Positions 54,901 to 63,682 of a stretch of 64,000 nt of DNA are shown piece by piece. A program made the translations under genes and the position numbers. The notes below the pieces were generated by a model that saw only the letters and a program-made list of their open reading frames with translations, did not search any database and was not told the origin of the DNA. This stretch comes from Thunnus maccoyii (lineage: Eukaryota; Chordata; Actinopteri; Scombriformes; Scombridae), in NCBI RefSeq assembly GCF_910596095.1, contig NC_056539.1, forward strand, positions 310,001-374,000, given 5' to 3'. The stretch's first letter is position 1. Every line of letters begins with the position of its first letter.

Positions 54901-57288
54901 ACAGGAAATGTAACAGGCCTATGTCATATGAGGAAAATGTAGGCTATGCAGGGCACTTTTTGAGCTGGGCATGGACTTGCATGATAGTGAAGATGAAAAC
55001 AAAGACAAAGATGACTAGAAGTTGAGTTGATTCAGTAGATTCACATGATCTGAGTCAAGTGATTCACATGTTTTGTTATTGTAGAGGTGTTTTTGGCATA
55101 GGTTTATTTTATAAATAATTTAATTCAAAACCAATACATAGGCTAGATAAGACATGGGGTTAAAAACATGTCCCCCTTGTTTATTTTCCTTGAATAAGAG
55201 TGCATTGATGTTTCTAATAAACCAATACATTAAACATCATTGTGGCATGTCTTGATACACCTTACAGTGAAGGTGTCAATAAATAAATTAAAAAATAATG
55301 AATAAGGTCTTGTGATTCTGAATTTAAAAGTTCTGATCAGTCAGGAATAGGCATGGTTTTACATATTAATAGCTATAGAGACGGTGTGGACTAAAACACA
55401 CAAGAAGCCTAATTCTGATTTACAATAATTCACTATATGTTTACAATGGGGTAGGCAAACTCATTAAAATATGCAATAATTAAGATCAGTGTATATGATG
55501 GAATTGTGGCATTAGAATGTGCCAGAGGCCACCAAATTTTGGCTTTTACATCCAAATTTTTTCTCCGGGGGTGCATGCACCCAGACCCCCTAGCTGGCTA
55601 CTCTTTCCCACTGGCTGGCTACTACATATCCTTGTATGGATATGCCCCACCCTGGTGAGCCTCAAAAACAGAAGGGCGGGCCGCAGTTCACAAAAACAGA
55701 GGAAAAAAAGTTGTAAAGTTGTGGAACATAGTACTTATCAGTCCACAAGTACTATGGACTGATGAAACAAAAATCAACCTCTATCAAAATGATGGAAAGA
55801 GAGAAGTCTAGAGAGAAAAAAGGGAACAGCTCATGACCCAAAGCATAGCACCTTATCTGTCAAACATGGTGGTGCTTTCATAATGGCTTGAGCGTGTATG
55901 GCTGCCAATAGAACTGGCAAACTGGCGTTTATCGATGATTTCGCTGCTGACAGAAGCAACAAGATGAATGCAGAGGTATACAGGAGTATTCTGTGTGCTC
56001 ACATTCAGCCAAATACATCAATACTAATTGGAGCACATTTCATCACTCAGCAGGACAACTATCCTACACATATGGCCAAGGCAACCAAAGAGCTTTTCAG
56101 GGTGAAGAGGTGGAATATCCTTGACTGGCAGAGTCAATCACCTGATCTCAATCCCATTGAACTGCATTCCACTTGCTGAAGACCAGACTAAAGGCAGAGA
56201 GAGCCCACAACAAGCAAGAGCTGAAGGTGTCTACAGTGAAGGCCTGGGAGAGCATCACAAGCATGGGTGGGAATGTCTAGGCACCCCAGTGTTTCCCCTA
56301 CCATTGTCTTGGAGGGGCAGCCCACCCTACCCCAAAGGGACCCCTTGCCAAAATATCACCGGTAAATAATGATCCAAATCATGATATTACAGAAGATATA
56401 AAATGCTGCTAGGAAATTGTTGATGGCTCCAAGTGTTTGTCTTTCTGCACACACATAAAGGAGAGCATTTCTATTTTAAACAATTTACTTTGCAAAATGA
56501 CAACCACCAGTTTCAGAAATAAAGTCTTTAGGCAGGTTTTGCTGCTGAGTCTTGGAACCAAGACAGACTTATGTGCGGTAGCAAATACAACGACATTAAG
56601 CTTTGACCTAGCGTTTGCCGTAAACTAAAGTAAGCTATGCAAGATGAGAAATCTTAGGTCATTTATAAATTGGCGCGCATAACCACCCGCTCAATCCTCC
56701 CGGTCTAGTTAAACGATTTAACACAGTAGGGAATGCACTAGCATCTGTATATCAACGCTATCAAAGTGGTTAAACGAATGTAGCAGTCATCTTTGCGTGA
56801 GCAACGTTACCTGGTGAGTTAACTGGCTGTGAACACAATATTCGAAATGGCTGGTCAGTTTACACGTTTTTATGGCCAGTTGCCACCCACGTTGTGTATC
56901 GTAAATGATTGCTTTGTAATCATTTATGTCGATAAATTCGATGACATTTATTGTTTAAATAGATTCACTTTAAGACTTATTGTTCCATCAAGTGATCTGA
57001 TGCTGTGAGGCTAAGTTACATGTGGATAAGTGCAAACCTTTCAACCTGCTGCTCGACTATGTTTTTGTAACTCACCTCTCTAGTAGTCACCTCCTCCTTC
57101 TCAGACACTTTGACCATCAGCCGGTCGTTCTCTAGCTCCAATGACCGGACACGGTCGATATATACTGCCAGCCTATCGTTAAGGTGCTGCAAATCTTGTT
57201 TCTCTTGTAAGCGAGAGATCCGGGTCGGGGAGAGAGGTGTAGAGGCCGCCGGCCGGCCAGCTTCACGGCTTGGGGTAGCAGTCGCCAT
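33592..57288 (-). CDS. lmnb2: lmnb2 (lamin B2), complete, thirteen coding exons
   Basis: Lamin B2 is a nuclear intermediate filament protein of the inner nuclear membrane. Thirteen exons sum to 1,731 nt, giving 576 residues. The head has a CDK1-type site (STPLSPTR). The rod starts at about residue 32 ([16 protein letters not shown]) and ends at YRKLLEGEE near 382. The tail has SPSPSAR, the nuclear localisation signal SKRKRVEVE, the lamin tail domain ([12 protein letters not shown] to SWGTGND), an acidic run and CaaX CAIM (farnesylation). [21 protein letters not shown] and [10 protein letters not shown] point to B2 rather than B1, A or LIII. Odd points: GEEHR instead of the usual GEEER/GEEQR; the usual 171-nt coil exon split in two; no FHQQ motif before the last exon. 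Mammals have 600-620 residues. Confidence 0.95.
34158..35065 (-). mobile_element. hAT-like (ZBED-type) remnant, copy A
   Basis: The left end is TAGGGCTGCGCGATTCAGG and the right end GCGCTGCCCTA. Flanks ATTGTGGA and GTTGTGGG agree at 6 of 8 bases, as an aged 8-bp duplication would. On the minus strand [35 protein letters not shown] recalls a BED-type finger of hAT proteins. It contains a (GA)n run. It lies in lmnb2 intron 12. Confidence 0.6.
34360..34408 (+). repeat. (GA)n microsatellite
   Basis: An AG dinucleotide run of about 24 units inside the hAT-like remnant. Confidence 0.95.
35666..35743 (-). CDS. lmnb2: lmnb2 exon 12 (acidic tail)
   Basis: It is 78 nt, encoding [26 protein letters not shown]; donor is GTAAGC. 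It is shorter than in other B-type lamins, whose matching exon ends in an ELFHQQ-like motif. Confidence 0.88.
35873..35921 (+). repeat. 10-bp tandem repeat
   Basis: About five head-to-tail copies of TGTTACACAG in lmnb2 intron 11, about 130 bp from exon 12. Confidence 0.85.
36059..36340. mobile_element. hAT-like fragment (TAGGAATGCACAATATT end)
   Basis: It begins TAGGAATGCACAATATTATT, then ATCGGTATCGGCCGATAAAA, a hAT end type seen widely in fish. It is broken by the LINE piece at 36,365-36,630; a short related stretch follows at 36,645. Confidence 0.45.
36365..36630 (-). mobile_element. I-like LINE, 3' end fragment
   Basis: The minus strand reads [45 protein letters not shown], the C-terminal end after the RNase H domain of I-type LINEs. 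It is followed by the 3' UTR motif GGAGGTAATGCACCTAATAC. The related 3' motif is seen at 57,560-57,610. Confidence 0.6.
36640..37680. other. lmnb2 intron 11 remainder (no gene seen)
   Basis: A stretch near 37,520-37,610 ends in ACCGTGGCATCCCTAG, which looks like another hAT end. Nothing else was recognised. Confidence 0.35.
37681..37800 (-). CDS. lmnb2: lmnb2 exon 11 (lamin tail domain)
   Basis: It is 120 nt, the conserved length, encoding [29 protein letters not shown] and LINADGE; donor is GTAATG. Confidence 0.94.
38455..38712 (-). mobile_element. L2-like LINE 3' tail next to lmnb2 exon 10
   Basis: In reverse it matches the 3' end at 14,770-14,990: ACCACCAGACTACAGAGCAG, then a T/A-rich 3' UTR ending near GAATCTTG. 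It reaches to about 12 nt from the exon 10 donor. Confidence 0.55.
38724..38831 (-). CDS. lmnb2: lmnb2 exon 10 (lamin tail domain)
   Basis: It is 108 nt, the conserved length, encoding [20 protein letters not shown] through VLKAGQSVT; donor is GTAAGA. Confidence 0.95.
39672..39705. repeat. Hairpin, 15-bp perfect arms
   Basis: The arms CATAGTTATTAAGGC and GCCTTAATAACTATG are separated by TAGG. Confidence 0.9.
42341..42365 (+). repeat. (GGA)n microsatellite
   Basis: A run of GGA/GAG units in lmnb2 intron 9. Confidence 0.9.
43506..43743 (-). CDS. lmnb2: lmnb2 exon 9 (tail, NLS)
   Basis: It is 238 nt, encoding [15 protein letters not shown], the signal SKRKRVEVE and [15 protein letters not shown], the start of the lamin tail domain. 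Confidence 0.94.
43962..44182 (-). CDS. lmnb2: lmnb2 exon 8 (end of rod)
   Basis: It is 221 nt, the conserved lamin exon length. It encodes [14 protein letters not shown] through [20 protein letters not shown] and LLEGEEH plus two bases. This holds the invariant intermediate-filament end motif. Confidence 0.95.
44338..44463 (-). CDS. lmnb2: lmnb2 exon 7 (coil 2)
   Basis: It is 126 nt, encoding [20 protein letters not shown] through YQLSALQKQ. Confidence 0.93.
44542..44613 (-). CDS. lmnb2: lmnb2 exon 6
   Basis: It is 72 nt, phase 0, encoding [20 protein letters not shown] and FKAK; donor is GTGAGA. Confidence 0.92.
45140..45238 (-). CDS. lmnb2: lmnb2 exon 5
   Basis: It is 99 nt, phase 0, encoding [20 protein letters not shown] through KLAQALQ. 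With exon 6 it makes up the 171-nt exon found in other vertebrate lamin genes. Confidence 0.92.
45899..45960 (-). repeat. (TG)31 run at the start of lmnb2 intron 4
   Basis: On the transcript strand the run is TG, starting 7 nt after the exon 4 boundary, directly behind the GTAAGT donor. Confidence 0.97.
45967..46092 (-). CDS. lmnb2: lmnb2 exon 4
   Basis: It is 126 nt, the conserved lamin exon length. It encodes [20 protein letters not shown] through FRKSMFDE. The donor GTAAGT is followed directly by a (TG)n run. Confidence 0.95.
46180..46860 (+). repeat. Dispersed repeat in lmnb2 intron 3
   Basis: TTCACTGTGCAGAATGATGC, CTGAGTTTGTACATATGAGC, and AGTGAAGTAGGAGACAT match in order with 62,475-62,705. 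It contains the hairpin at 46,549-46,587. The family was not recognised. Confidence 0.5.
46549..46587. repeat. Hairpin, 17-bp perfect arms, 5-nt loop
   Basis: The arms ACCTCTTCCTGACACAG and CTGTGTCAGGAAGAGGT flank AAATA, in lmnb2 intron 3. Confidence 0.93.
46968..47124 (-). CDS. lmnb2: lmnb2 exon 3 (coil 1B)
   Basis: It is 157 nt, the conserved length of this lamin exon. It encodes [12 protein letters not shown] through [10 protein letters not shown]; donor is GTGTGT. Confidence 0.93.
47291..47427 (-). CDS. lmnb2: lmnb2 exon 2 (coil 1B start)
   Basis: It is 137 nt, encoding [20 protein letters not shown] through ELEEATR plus two bases; donor is GTAATA. Confidence 0.93.
47711..48030 (-). repeat. 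tRNA-derived SINE, near full length
   Basis: Reading the minus strand, it begins GGGGCGGCTGTGGCTCAGGA, GGTAGAGC (A box) and GGCGGTTTGATTCCCGG (B box). A body follows with GCAAGACACTTAACCCCAA and AAGCGCTTTGAGTGGTCGGA, then TACCATTTACCAT. A truncated relative is at 2,519-2,835. It lies in lmnb2 intron 1. Confidence 0.75.
48035..48165 (+). repeat. Tandem repeat, unit about 60 bp
   Basis: ATAATTGTATACATTCATTT with TTTTAATGAATTGATGAATG occurs about 2.3 times head to tail, directly beside the SINE. Confidence 0.75.
48412..48660 (+). mobile_element. hAT-like repeat, copy 3 of the CAGTGTTTCCCC family
   Basis: CCTTGTAATTGTACAGGCCC, AATAACGCCAAATATCCATT and GTCGTTGCCTGGGAAACTC match copies 1 and 2. 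The first bases are degraded. Confidence 0.6.
49683..49905 (+). mobile_element. SINE-like fish repeat, uninterrupted copy
   Basis: It runs from AACCGGTCAAGGCAGATG through GTTTTTCCTTACCACTGTTG to GATTTGGCGCTATATAAATA and an ATTGAA tail. It is the undisturbed counterpart of 27,645-28,925. Confidence 0.7.
50330..51670 (-). mobile_element. Tc1-like transposase remnant, split by insertions
   Basis: The minus-strand frame at 50,369-50,520 reads [20 protein letters not shown], then [19 protein letters not shown], the C-terminus of Tc1 transposase with the SPDLNxIE block. The upstream transposase part reappears at 51,540-51,640 ([19 protein letters not shown] in the same direction). Between them lie a Tigger-like piece (about 50,565-50,760) and a ZBED-hAT piece (about 50,985-51,523). 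Confidence 0.6.
50985..51523 (-). mobile_element. hAT-like (ZBED-type) remnant, copy B
   Basis: It closely matches 34,595-35,060: CGCCATCTATGGGATTTAGC, GAATCGATTCTTGGAATTTC and the frame around [20 protein letters not shown]. The left part is truncated. Confidence 0.6.
51679..51895 (+). mobile_element. hAT-like repeat, copy 4 of the CAGTGTTTCCCC family
   Basis: CAGTGTTTCCTCTATAATTG, TACAGGCCTGGTGGATC, and GTTGCCTGGGAAACTC match the other copies. Confidence 0.6.
53035..54676 (-). mobile_element. hAT element with exact 8-bp target duplication in lmnb2 intron 1
   Basis: The ends are CAGTGTAGGAAATT and AATTTCCGACACTG (one mismatch). CCCTCCTC flanks both sides exactly (53,027-53,034 and 54,677-54,684). 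On the minus strand near 54,290-54,350, [17 protein letters not shown] resembles the N-terminal lead of hAT proteins of the ZNF862 type. The transposase core is not preserved. Length is 1,642 bp. Confidence 0.8.
55700..56283 (+). mobile_element. Tc1-like transposase pseudogene
   Basis: Frames read [55 protein letters not shown] and [20 protein letters not shown] sits where the catalytic DNDPKH block is expected. A hAT-type CAGTGTTTCCCC end begins at 56,287. Confidence 0.7.
56290..57000. other. lmnb2 intron 1, 5' part (no gene seen)
   Basis: After the short hAT end at 56,287-56,350 nothing is recognised. Confidence 0.4.
57076..57288 (-). CDS. lmnb2: lmnb2 exon 1 (head, coil 1A)
   Basis: It is 213 nt, 71 codons, phase 0. 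It encodes [20 protein letters not shown] through [10 protein letters not shown]; donor is GTGAGT. Confidence 0.94.
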
Positions 57289-57525
57289 AACGGTTCTGTT
57301 AAAAATCCTGAGTTTGCTTCACCGCTCAGTGAGCAATAAAAAACAGTGTCTGCTTTCTTCGTTAAATGAGGACACACAACAGTTTATATTCTCAATTAAC
57401 GCTTAGGTGCCAATCAATGAGTCGTGTGGTCATGTAATGTCTCCGAGAGTTGCCTTACAAAGTGTGGTTCCAAGATGGCCGACACCGCTATCAAGACCGC
57501 GCCAAAAGCAGAGAACACTTCCTGT
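57289..57525 (-). promoter_or_regulatory. lmnb2: lmnb2 promoter region
   Basis: On the minus strand there is an E2F-like TTTGGCGC (57,499-57,506), an ETS-like CAGGAAGT just upstream (about 57,518-57,525) and a YY1-like CGGCCATCTT (about 57,475-57,484). They lie 190-240 nt upstream of the ATG. The mix fits a TATA-less, growth-linked promoter. No start site can be fixed. Confidence 0.45.
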
Positions 57526-57655
57526 CTCTTCTTCTTCCTCTTGTTGTTTTACGATGGTTGGCATCCAGCTTTTTGGCGCATTACCACCACCTTCTGCTCT
57601 GGAGTATGGATCAGACAAGAAATTTACAATCTAAATTCCTTCAAAAAAACAAAAC

Positions 57656-57727
<72 letters not shown>

Positions 57728-58964
57728 AATCGCTTGAATAACTCGATGTATTCTTCTTTCCAATTTTGATTCCTGCTCTGACGCCATTCTAGCCATCCTG
57801 GTGTTTCCCTACCATTTTCAGTGTTTTTTTTAGTGCACAGTGCCCCAACCTTAACCTTGTCAACACAGTTTCTCTCTCCTGTGTCCACTTGGAGGGTCCT
57901 TAGTAACTTTGACATTCTTTTGAATTTGATATAGATTCCTCATTTTCCCCTCTCTGTTCCAAGTTCTTGTCACATTTGGTTGTTTTTTTCCCAGATTACA
58001 CATTGCTTTACTGATATGAATTTGCATTTCTATATTTCCTTTCTATAAAGCCCTCTTTGTCAGCTCATCAACCCTCTCATTCCCCCTCTCCCCTACATGA
58101 GCTGGAACCCACGTAAATTTTACCTGACCCCTCTGATTTGCTATTCTTGTGACTGACTGACGGACTTCATATAATACATCTTGACAGCTGTTTGAATGGA
58201 AAGACCTTACATTTGCTAAGGCTAAGGATGAATCTGAGCATATCAATACCTTATTTTATGTAGTTTTTTTTTCACCCATTGTAGTGCAACCAACACTTCC
58301 AACATCTCCACTGTGTAAACCCCTAAGTTATTGGATGTTCTTCTGTTGATTCCAATTCCTTTTGCTGGTATTGCCACCCCAAATCCTCTCAATCTTGTCT
58401 CAGGTTTTTTAGCACCATCCGTATAAATCTGTGTAAACTCACTATACTCTTTCATTTCATGATAGTTGAATGCACTTACAAAATCAATTTCATCATTTTC
58501 TTTCCTTTTTACAATACCAGCCTACATCAGGCCACACAAGCATCCATGGAGCCACCACCAGTTAAACTACTGAAGGGCTTATCCTCAGATCAAACACTCC
58601 AAATTCTTTTGCAATATCATTCCCTACCTGACCAAAGTTATCACCTTCCATACCTTCCATTCTCACAGCACTCCTGCAACACTCCTTTTGTGGGGTGAGA
58701 ATCATTGTGTCCCTGCAAATTATCCCAGTAATTTGCCATTTTGCCCATTTCTACCTATAGGGCAGGTACTGGAAATGCTTTAAAAGCTCTTAATGCCTGT
58801 CCCTGAATCACATCTGATTTCCTTATAAGAGACCTGTCTGCTGATCCATACACTACACTGCCGTAATCCAACACAGATCTTATCAAGGCCACATACATTC
58901 TTTTCAACGATGAGCAACCTGCTCCCCTTTCCCTACCAGTGAAACATCTTATTACATTTATCAC
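57525..58964 (-). mobile_element. I-like LINE with RNase H domain, 5'-truncated
   Basis: Minus-strand frames in order are SSLKRMYVALIRSVLDYGSV (end of the reverse transcriptase), EFTQIYTDGAKKPETRLRGF (RNase H, catalytic Asp of TDGA), YTVEMLEVLVALQWVKKKLH, ICSDSSLALANVRSF, and TWVPAHVGERGNERVDELTK (WVPxHxGxxGNExxD signature). The 3' UTR motif AAGGTGGTGGTAATGCGCC and an AAGAAG-rich tail end near 57,525. A (CA)n run lies inside it. It abuts the lmnb2 promoter. Confidence 0.75.
57658..57724 (+). repeat. (CA)n microsatellite
   Basis: A CA dinucleotide run of about 33 units inside the LINE remnant. Confidence 0.97.
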
Positions 58965-58999
58965 TTTTCTGCATTTTCATTCAGTAACAATGTTTATGA

Positions 59000-61680
59000 C
59001 TGATATTGTTTGAGGGGTGCATTGGTAAAGGGTTGGTTTAGATCTTCAAATTGGTTTTGAGGGGTTTAGAAATGGTAGGGCTCACTTGTATGTTGATTTA
59101 TTGTTAGAAATGTATATATTTTGTCTTTCTGTTTGTATTTTATGAATCAATAATAAAAATAAAATAGAATTTACAACATACAGCCTAATGTTCTGTTCAT
59201 TGTTGTTAATGAGTACAGGAGGAAGAAGCTTTTTTTAATGATGAAGTTTCTACAGTAAATACAGCTGTACTGAAAAACAGTGTTAGTGTTCATCTAACTG
59301 CCAATGAGGCAGATGATTTTATGTTACTCAGTCATGGTCATACTGTACATACTGGTACCCAATAGATAAAAAATACTTGCAGTAGACGTTCACTTGGAAT
59401 ATTCCTCCCAAATGCCAGATTTTTGCTCAGTAGGTCATACTCAACCCTATAATATTAAAATAGTTATTTTAATATTATGGGGTTGAGTTATTATGTTATT
59501 TAGGTGATACCTACAGAATAAATTATTTGTAAATTCCCATATTGTTACCTCCTTATTCTCTCAGTTCACATCTTTTTCCATCATACCAACATGTATGTAT
59601 CAGTATGTACTATACTAGTACACCATTAATGCAAAAAAATTACACTGTAAATTGGAAGTAATTACACTGTACATTCTCATTCACTACCCAGTATACAAAA
59701 TGACTGCAGTTATTTGTTTAAGCAATCACACTGATAAATAAGTGCTATTACTTAGACATGAATCACACTGGATGTAACAGTTAAAAACCTAAACATGTTA
59801 TGGGCTCAACACCAAATTTGGTCTCAAATACTTCTTGTTAATTTAATATATATATGGATTTATCCATTTCTGTATTAAGATGTTATTTTGGACTGATCCT
59901 TTTCAGAACTCTCACTATATTATAAGTTAACATCTGATATGTACTAAGAAAGGCTTACTTACCTATGTTTTTAGTAAATATGTGTATATAGATATATAGG
60001 CTTGTCTTTTCCCCCTATTGATTAAATGATCTTTTAATATATTGTATTATTGTTAATTAATCTTACATCTGTATAACTGTTTAGCTTGGGCCCCTAACTA
60101 GGCCTATACATTTTTTTTGTAATGGCTAAATGAACACAGGCCCATATGTCCATTTCTTTGTAGCTTTTACTTATAGATTGTCCTCTTTAACCTGGGATAT
60201 TGACATACTCCAAAAGGTATAGTCTTTCTTTCTTTCTCTTGGTGTCCAAAACTATATATAGAATGAAAAGTTGATGTATCCTATTCATTTTTTTTATTTT
60301 CAGTGATTGTGACAAATTCAGGTGTGCCTTACTCAAAATATTAATAATTTGAAGAATAATCAAAATAATAAAGGGATAAATGTTTCACACTTTCTGCTAA
60401 GTCAGTCCTGCAGTTATTAATGAATGGATTAATAAATGGATTTTGGTCTGGATGCCCTACAGCCCTTTCCAGAGGGTAAGTGGTTCAACAGAATATTGGA
60501 GGTGTCTTTCCAAAGAATTAGATAAAGCAAATGTTATGGTGGTAGGCTACAGAAAGGAGGGATTTGTCACATCCTGGCAACCCAAAAGTGATGCTTATTA
60601 AAGTCAAGATGAAATGAAAAATGCCTTCTTAACCCTTTTAGATCACATCCCCAGTCGTATTGTGCACCAATTTAAATACATATTCCAAAAAATACATTTC
60701 TTTGTGTTCTCATATCAAAATCCAATCATGTTTTCTTCCTGTAAACCAAATATGACGTGTGCTTACATAGGCTTGAACCAACCAATTTCAACCAATAATA
60801 TTATGACACCCACCCATCGATCAATCTTCAACTTTTAGAGGCACAGAGCTAAGATTTATTATGGCATGCCCACTTTTCAACATTCATCTCAAATCCCTCC
60901 CAATGTTACATTGCACCTATCTGTCCTGTTTCACAAAGACATATGTCATGATACGGAAGTTAGATACTCTCGAACTGCTGTTTCATCTAGACTTTAATGG
61001 CTTACAAATGATTTATAAAGCAATAGTAAAAGATTTGTTAACCATTAATTAAACTGTTATTTACTGTTTATAAACCCTTTATAATGGATGCCTTGTTAAA
61101 GTGGTACCATTGCTGGTGACTATTTTGTCACGATAGCCTACACTATTTATGGTTGGTGTATAGACCTTTAGGCTATTAGTTTTCTTATGTCTTTGCCTAG
61201 ATATTGCCAGATTCTCATAATGTATAATATTCTAGTTTTTATTTACTCATCAATATCATGCATCTCTTCTTTTTCTTTCAACACTTAAAAGTTCCTGTGG
61301 GGTAGAGACCTTAGAGGTTAAGTTCTCTTGCATGTCTCACTATCCCAATTTCTATTGGATTGGGTCGTGTAAAACAAGCATATGGCATAATTTGAGTTTA
61401 TATCTTGATTTATGAAACACATAGCCCAATCTGAGTGTCAAAATACCGAACAGCGCATACTAGGCCTACATGAAAACGCACTGTATTATGGGGTAACTGT
61501 TAGACGATGTCAACGATTACAATGCAAAAAGAAGAGCTAATACCAGCCCAGAGAAAATACGTTTAGAAATGTCTCTAAAAGTCGGAAAGTAAGGTCGGGA
61601 CATTTAAAGAATAACTATCCATCCCTTCTGTGTGTTGAATTGTGTGTTCATTACAAAGCTTAAGGAAATTTAACAACAGT
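59000..61680. other. lmnb2-rpl36 intergenic region (no gene seen)
   Basis: AT-rich sequence. A 48-bp palindrome lies at 59,440-59,487. The two plus-strand open frames at 60,614-60,838 and 60,861-61,052 have no recognisable motif. Confidence 0.45.
59440..59487. repeat. 48-bp near-perfect palindrome
   Basis: The arms are 23 bp with one mismatch around a GT centre; the left arm begins CTCAACCCTATAATATTA. Confidence 0.9.
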
Positions 61681-61776
61681 ACCTCTTCCAGTCCGACAGA
61701 GGCACTGGCCTTCAGACGTCGCAGAAGTGTGTTCCGGGCCAACCCCATCATTACCCCGCCTCGCTCAGCGAACAGT

Positions 61777-61808
61777 CCTTCCGGCTTGACCGCCATTACA
61801 GACAGCAG
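61777..61808 (+). ncRNA. rpl36: rpl36 exon 1 (non-coding, TOP-type 5' UTR)
   Basis: CCTTCCGGCTTGACCGCC has the pyrimidine start (TOP) common to ribosomal protein genes and overlaps an ETS-like CTTCCGG. It ends in AGACAGCAG followed by the donor GTAGGA at 61,809. It precedes the coding exon by a 1.87-kb intron. The exact start is inferred. Confidence 0.55.
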
Positions 61809-62449
61809 GTAGGATTTTAATGTTGACTTCTTTCAGCTAAAATCCATGTATAATCTTCGCCATCCATTGTTTTTTTACTGAATAAACCGAAACTACCAAA
61901 TCTATTGACTTAGTTTAGCATGTATGTTGAGTATTATAACATCATAACACAAGAAACTGAAAAAAATGTGTACCCGTGTGAATGACTAGCCAATGGCTAT
62001 GGTTCTGCTCGTTCAACACACTGGTGCAGCTAATTGGCTACGAATCCGTACAAGTTATTGCTAACAACCACATACTACACTTAAAGCAGCACAGACGGAG
62101 AAAAAGAAGCCGAGTGACAGACTTGATATGTTATGTAGAGACAAATAGTTGCACCTAACTTGTTAGAAAGTCATTGTGTGTCTGTGTATGATAAAGAGCA
62201 TATCCTCAGTGTACAGAATAGTCATGCTCCTGCTCAATACTGACACAATACTAACGAGACTCCCTCGCAACTGAAACAAATGTCAGAGGGATATTTTCGT
62301 AAAGATATTCACTTTCTACCTGTCTGGTTTGAATGTTTTCCACCCGTGTCAGTATCACTAATTTATCTCACTGTCTGTGTTCTTTAGTGGCACCAGACGA
62401 GTTAATTGTACCTCGCAATTAAAATCCCCTTCACTCAAGTGTGTTTTCC

Positions 62450-62900
62450 TGTCCTTTCACTGTAATGTTCTGTCTTCACTGTACAGAATGATGTATATGC
62501 TGAGTTTGGCACTACAAGGTTTTTATCAATACATATCCTGAAGGGGGAAAGTTTGTGTTCATCCCCAAATCTGGGTGAAAAGTGTACCTGTGAGTATGAT
62601 TTGGCCAATTGTGGTATAGTATGCAACTGACACAGGTGGAAGCTTGAAACCTTCAGTGCATAAACACTGTACTGTACTGGTCTGTACAGTGAAATAGGAG
62701 ACATAACCAGCAGTGAAACATTTAAATTGAACAATATTGTCAAATTGATAGTTTTTGCATTTTTCAATGGAGAAGGAATACATGCAATTTAAAGAATTTT
62801 AACCATAGAATTTGACTGATTTGTGGAAAAACCAAGTTGGGCGCACAGTATTATTCTAGAAAGAGTATTTTTATGTCAAAGCATGTCTGGGGGTGATATT
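62450..62900 (+). repeat. Dispersed repeat in rpl36 intron 1
   Basis: It is the relative of 46,180-46,860: TTCACTGTACAGAATGATGT, CAGTGCATAAACACTGTACT, AGTGAAATAGGAGACAT. The family was not recognised. Confidence 0.5.
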
Positions 62901-63034
62901 TGTAGTTGTCAGAGGTATGTCATGTAATGCCTTAGGTATGTTGGTAGGCATGTATGATATAATGCTGTTTTGCTCACAGTTCTTGTTGAAAGATTGGCTG
63001 CATTATTATGAGTCCTCACATATTGCCACATAGC

Positions 63035-63510
63035 TAGGACTGGGTACTGAACTTCAATACTTTTGTGGCACCGACTGGATTGCTTCAATACTATTCGAGT
63101 ATCAAAAAAATTCTTCTGGTACCAAATTTCGATACCTAGCAGGAGCAGAGCTGTCTGTGGTTTGATCAGTAACAAGACGTTGGACTGAAACATGTCGTTA
63201 GTCACAGCCACAACCAGAATTCATTAGCTGACATTATGAGTTTAATTGTTTGTGGTGCTTTGCTTGATTGCGTCAACTCTATGAAAGTGATTGTAGTAAA
63301 TAAGTTTATATTTTTTATGTTATAAAACTCCTTTGAGGTGTGTAAAAATGCCAAGGAGCTGAAAAATAAAATTGAAGACTTGTACTGTAATGTAACTTTC
63401 TCTTTGTTAAAATGAATTATATAAAATTGGTATCAAAAAAATATCGTTCAGGAACCAGTATGGAAGTCAAGCTACTGGTATCGAAACTTTTTGAATGATA
63501 CCCAGCCCTA
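63035..63510. mobile_element. MITE-like element in rpl36 intron 1
   Basis: The left end TAGGACTGGGTACTGAACTT and the right end, reverse-complemented TAGGGCTGGGTATCATTCAA, are imperfect inverted repeats. Internal GGTACC/GGTATCGA motifs recur. A related fragment lies near 39,750. Flanks share CACAT only. Confidence 0.55.
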
Positions 63511-63682
63511 CACATTCTGTTGATGCAGTAATTAAAATGAATCTCTGTTGAAGCACTGATAGTTAACAGTCTCTGCCACAAAACAGGCAAAGCTGTCAGT
63601 GCCTTGCTCCAGGATTAATGGTACTAGCTAATTAAAACTTGTTTGCACTTGAACTAATGTTTATGTGTGGTCTTCTACAGAC

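Noticed and set aside
33592..57288. Identification as lamin LIII, B1 or A
   Set aside because: The CAIM end is B1-like, but the head, coil and tail motifs ([28 protein letters not shown]) fit B2 best.
57424..57741. Plus-strand open frames upstream of lmnb2
   Set aside because: They run through promoter sequence, a LINE 3' end and a CA repeat; no protein family is recognisable.
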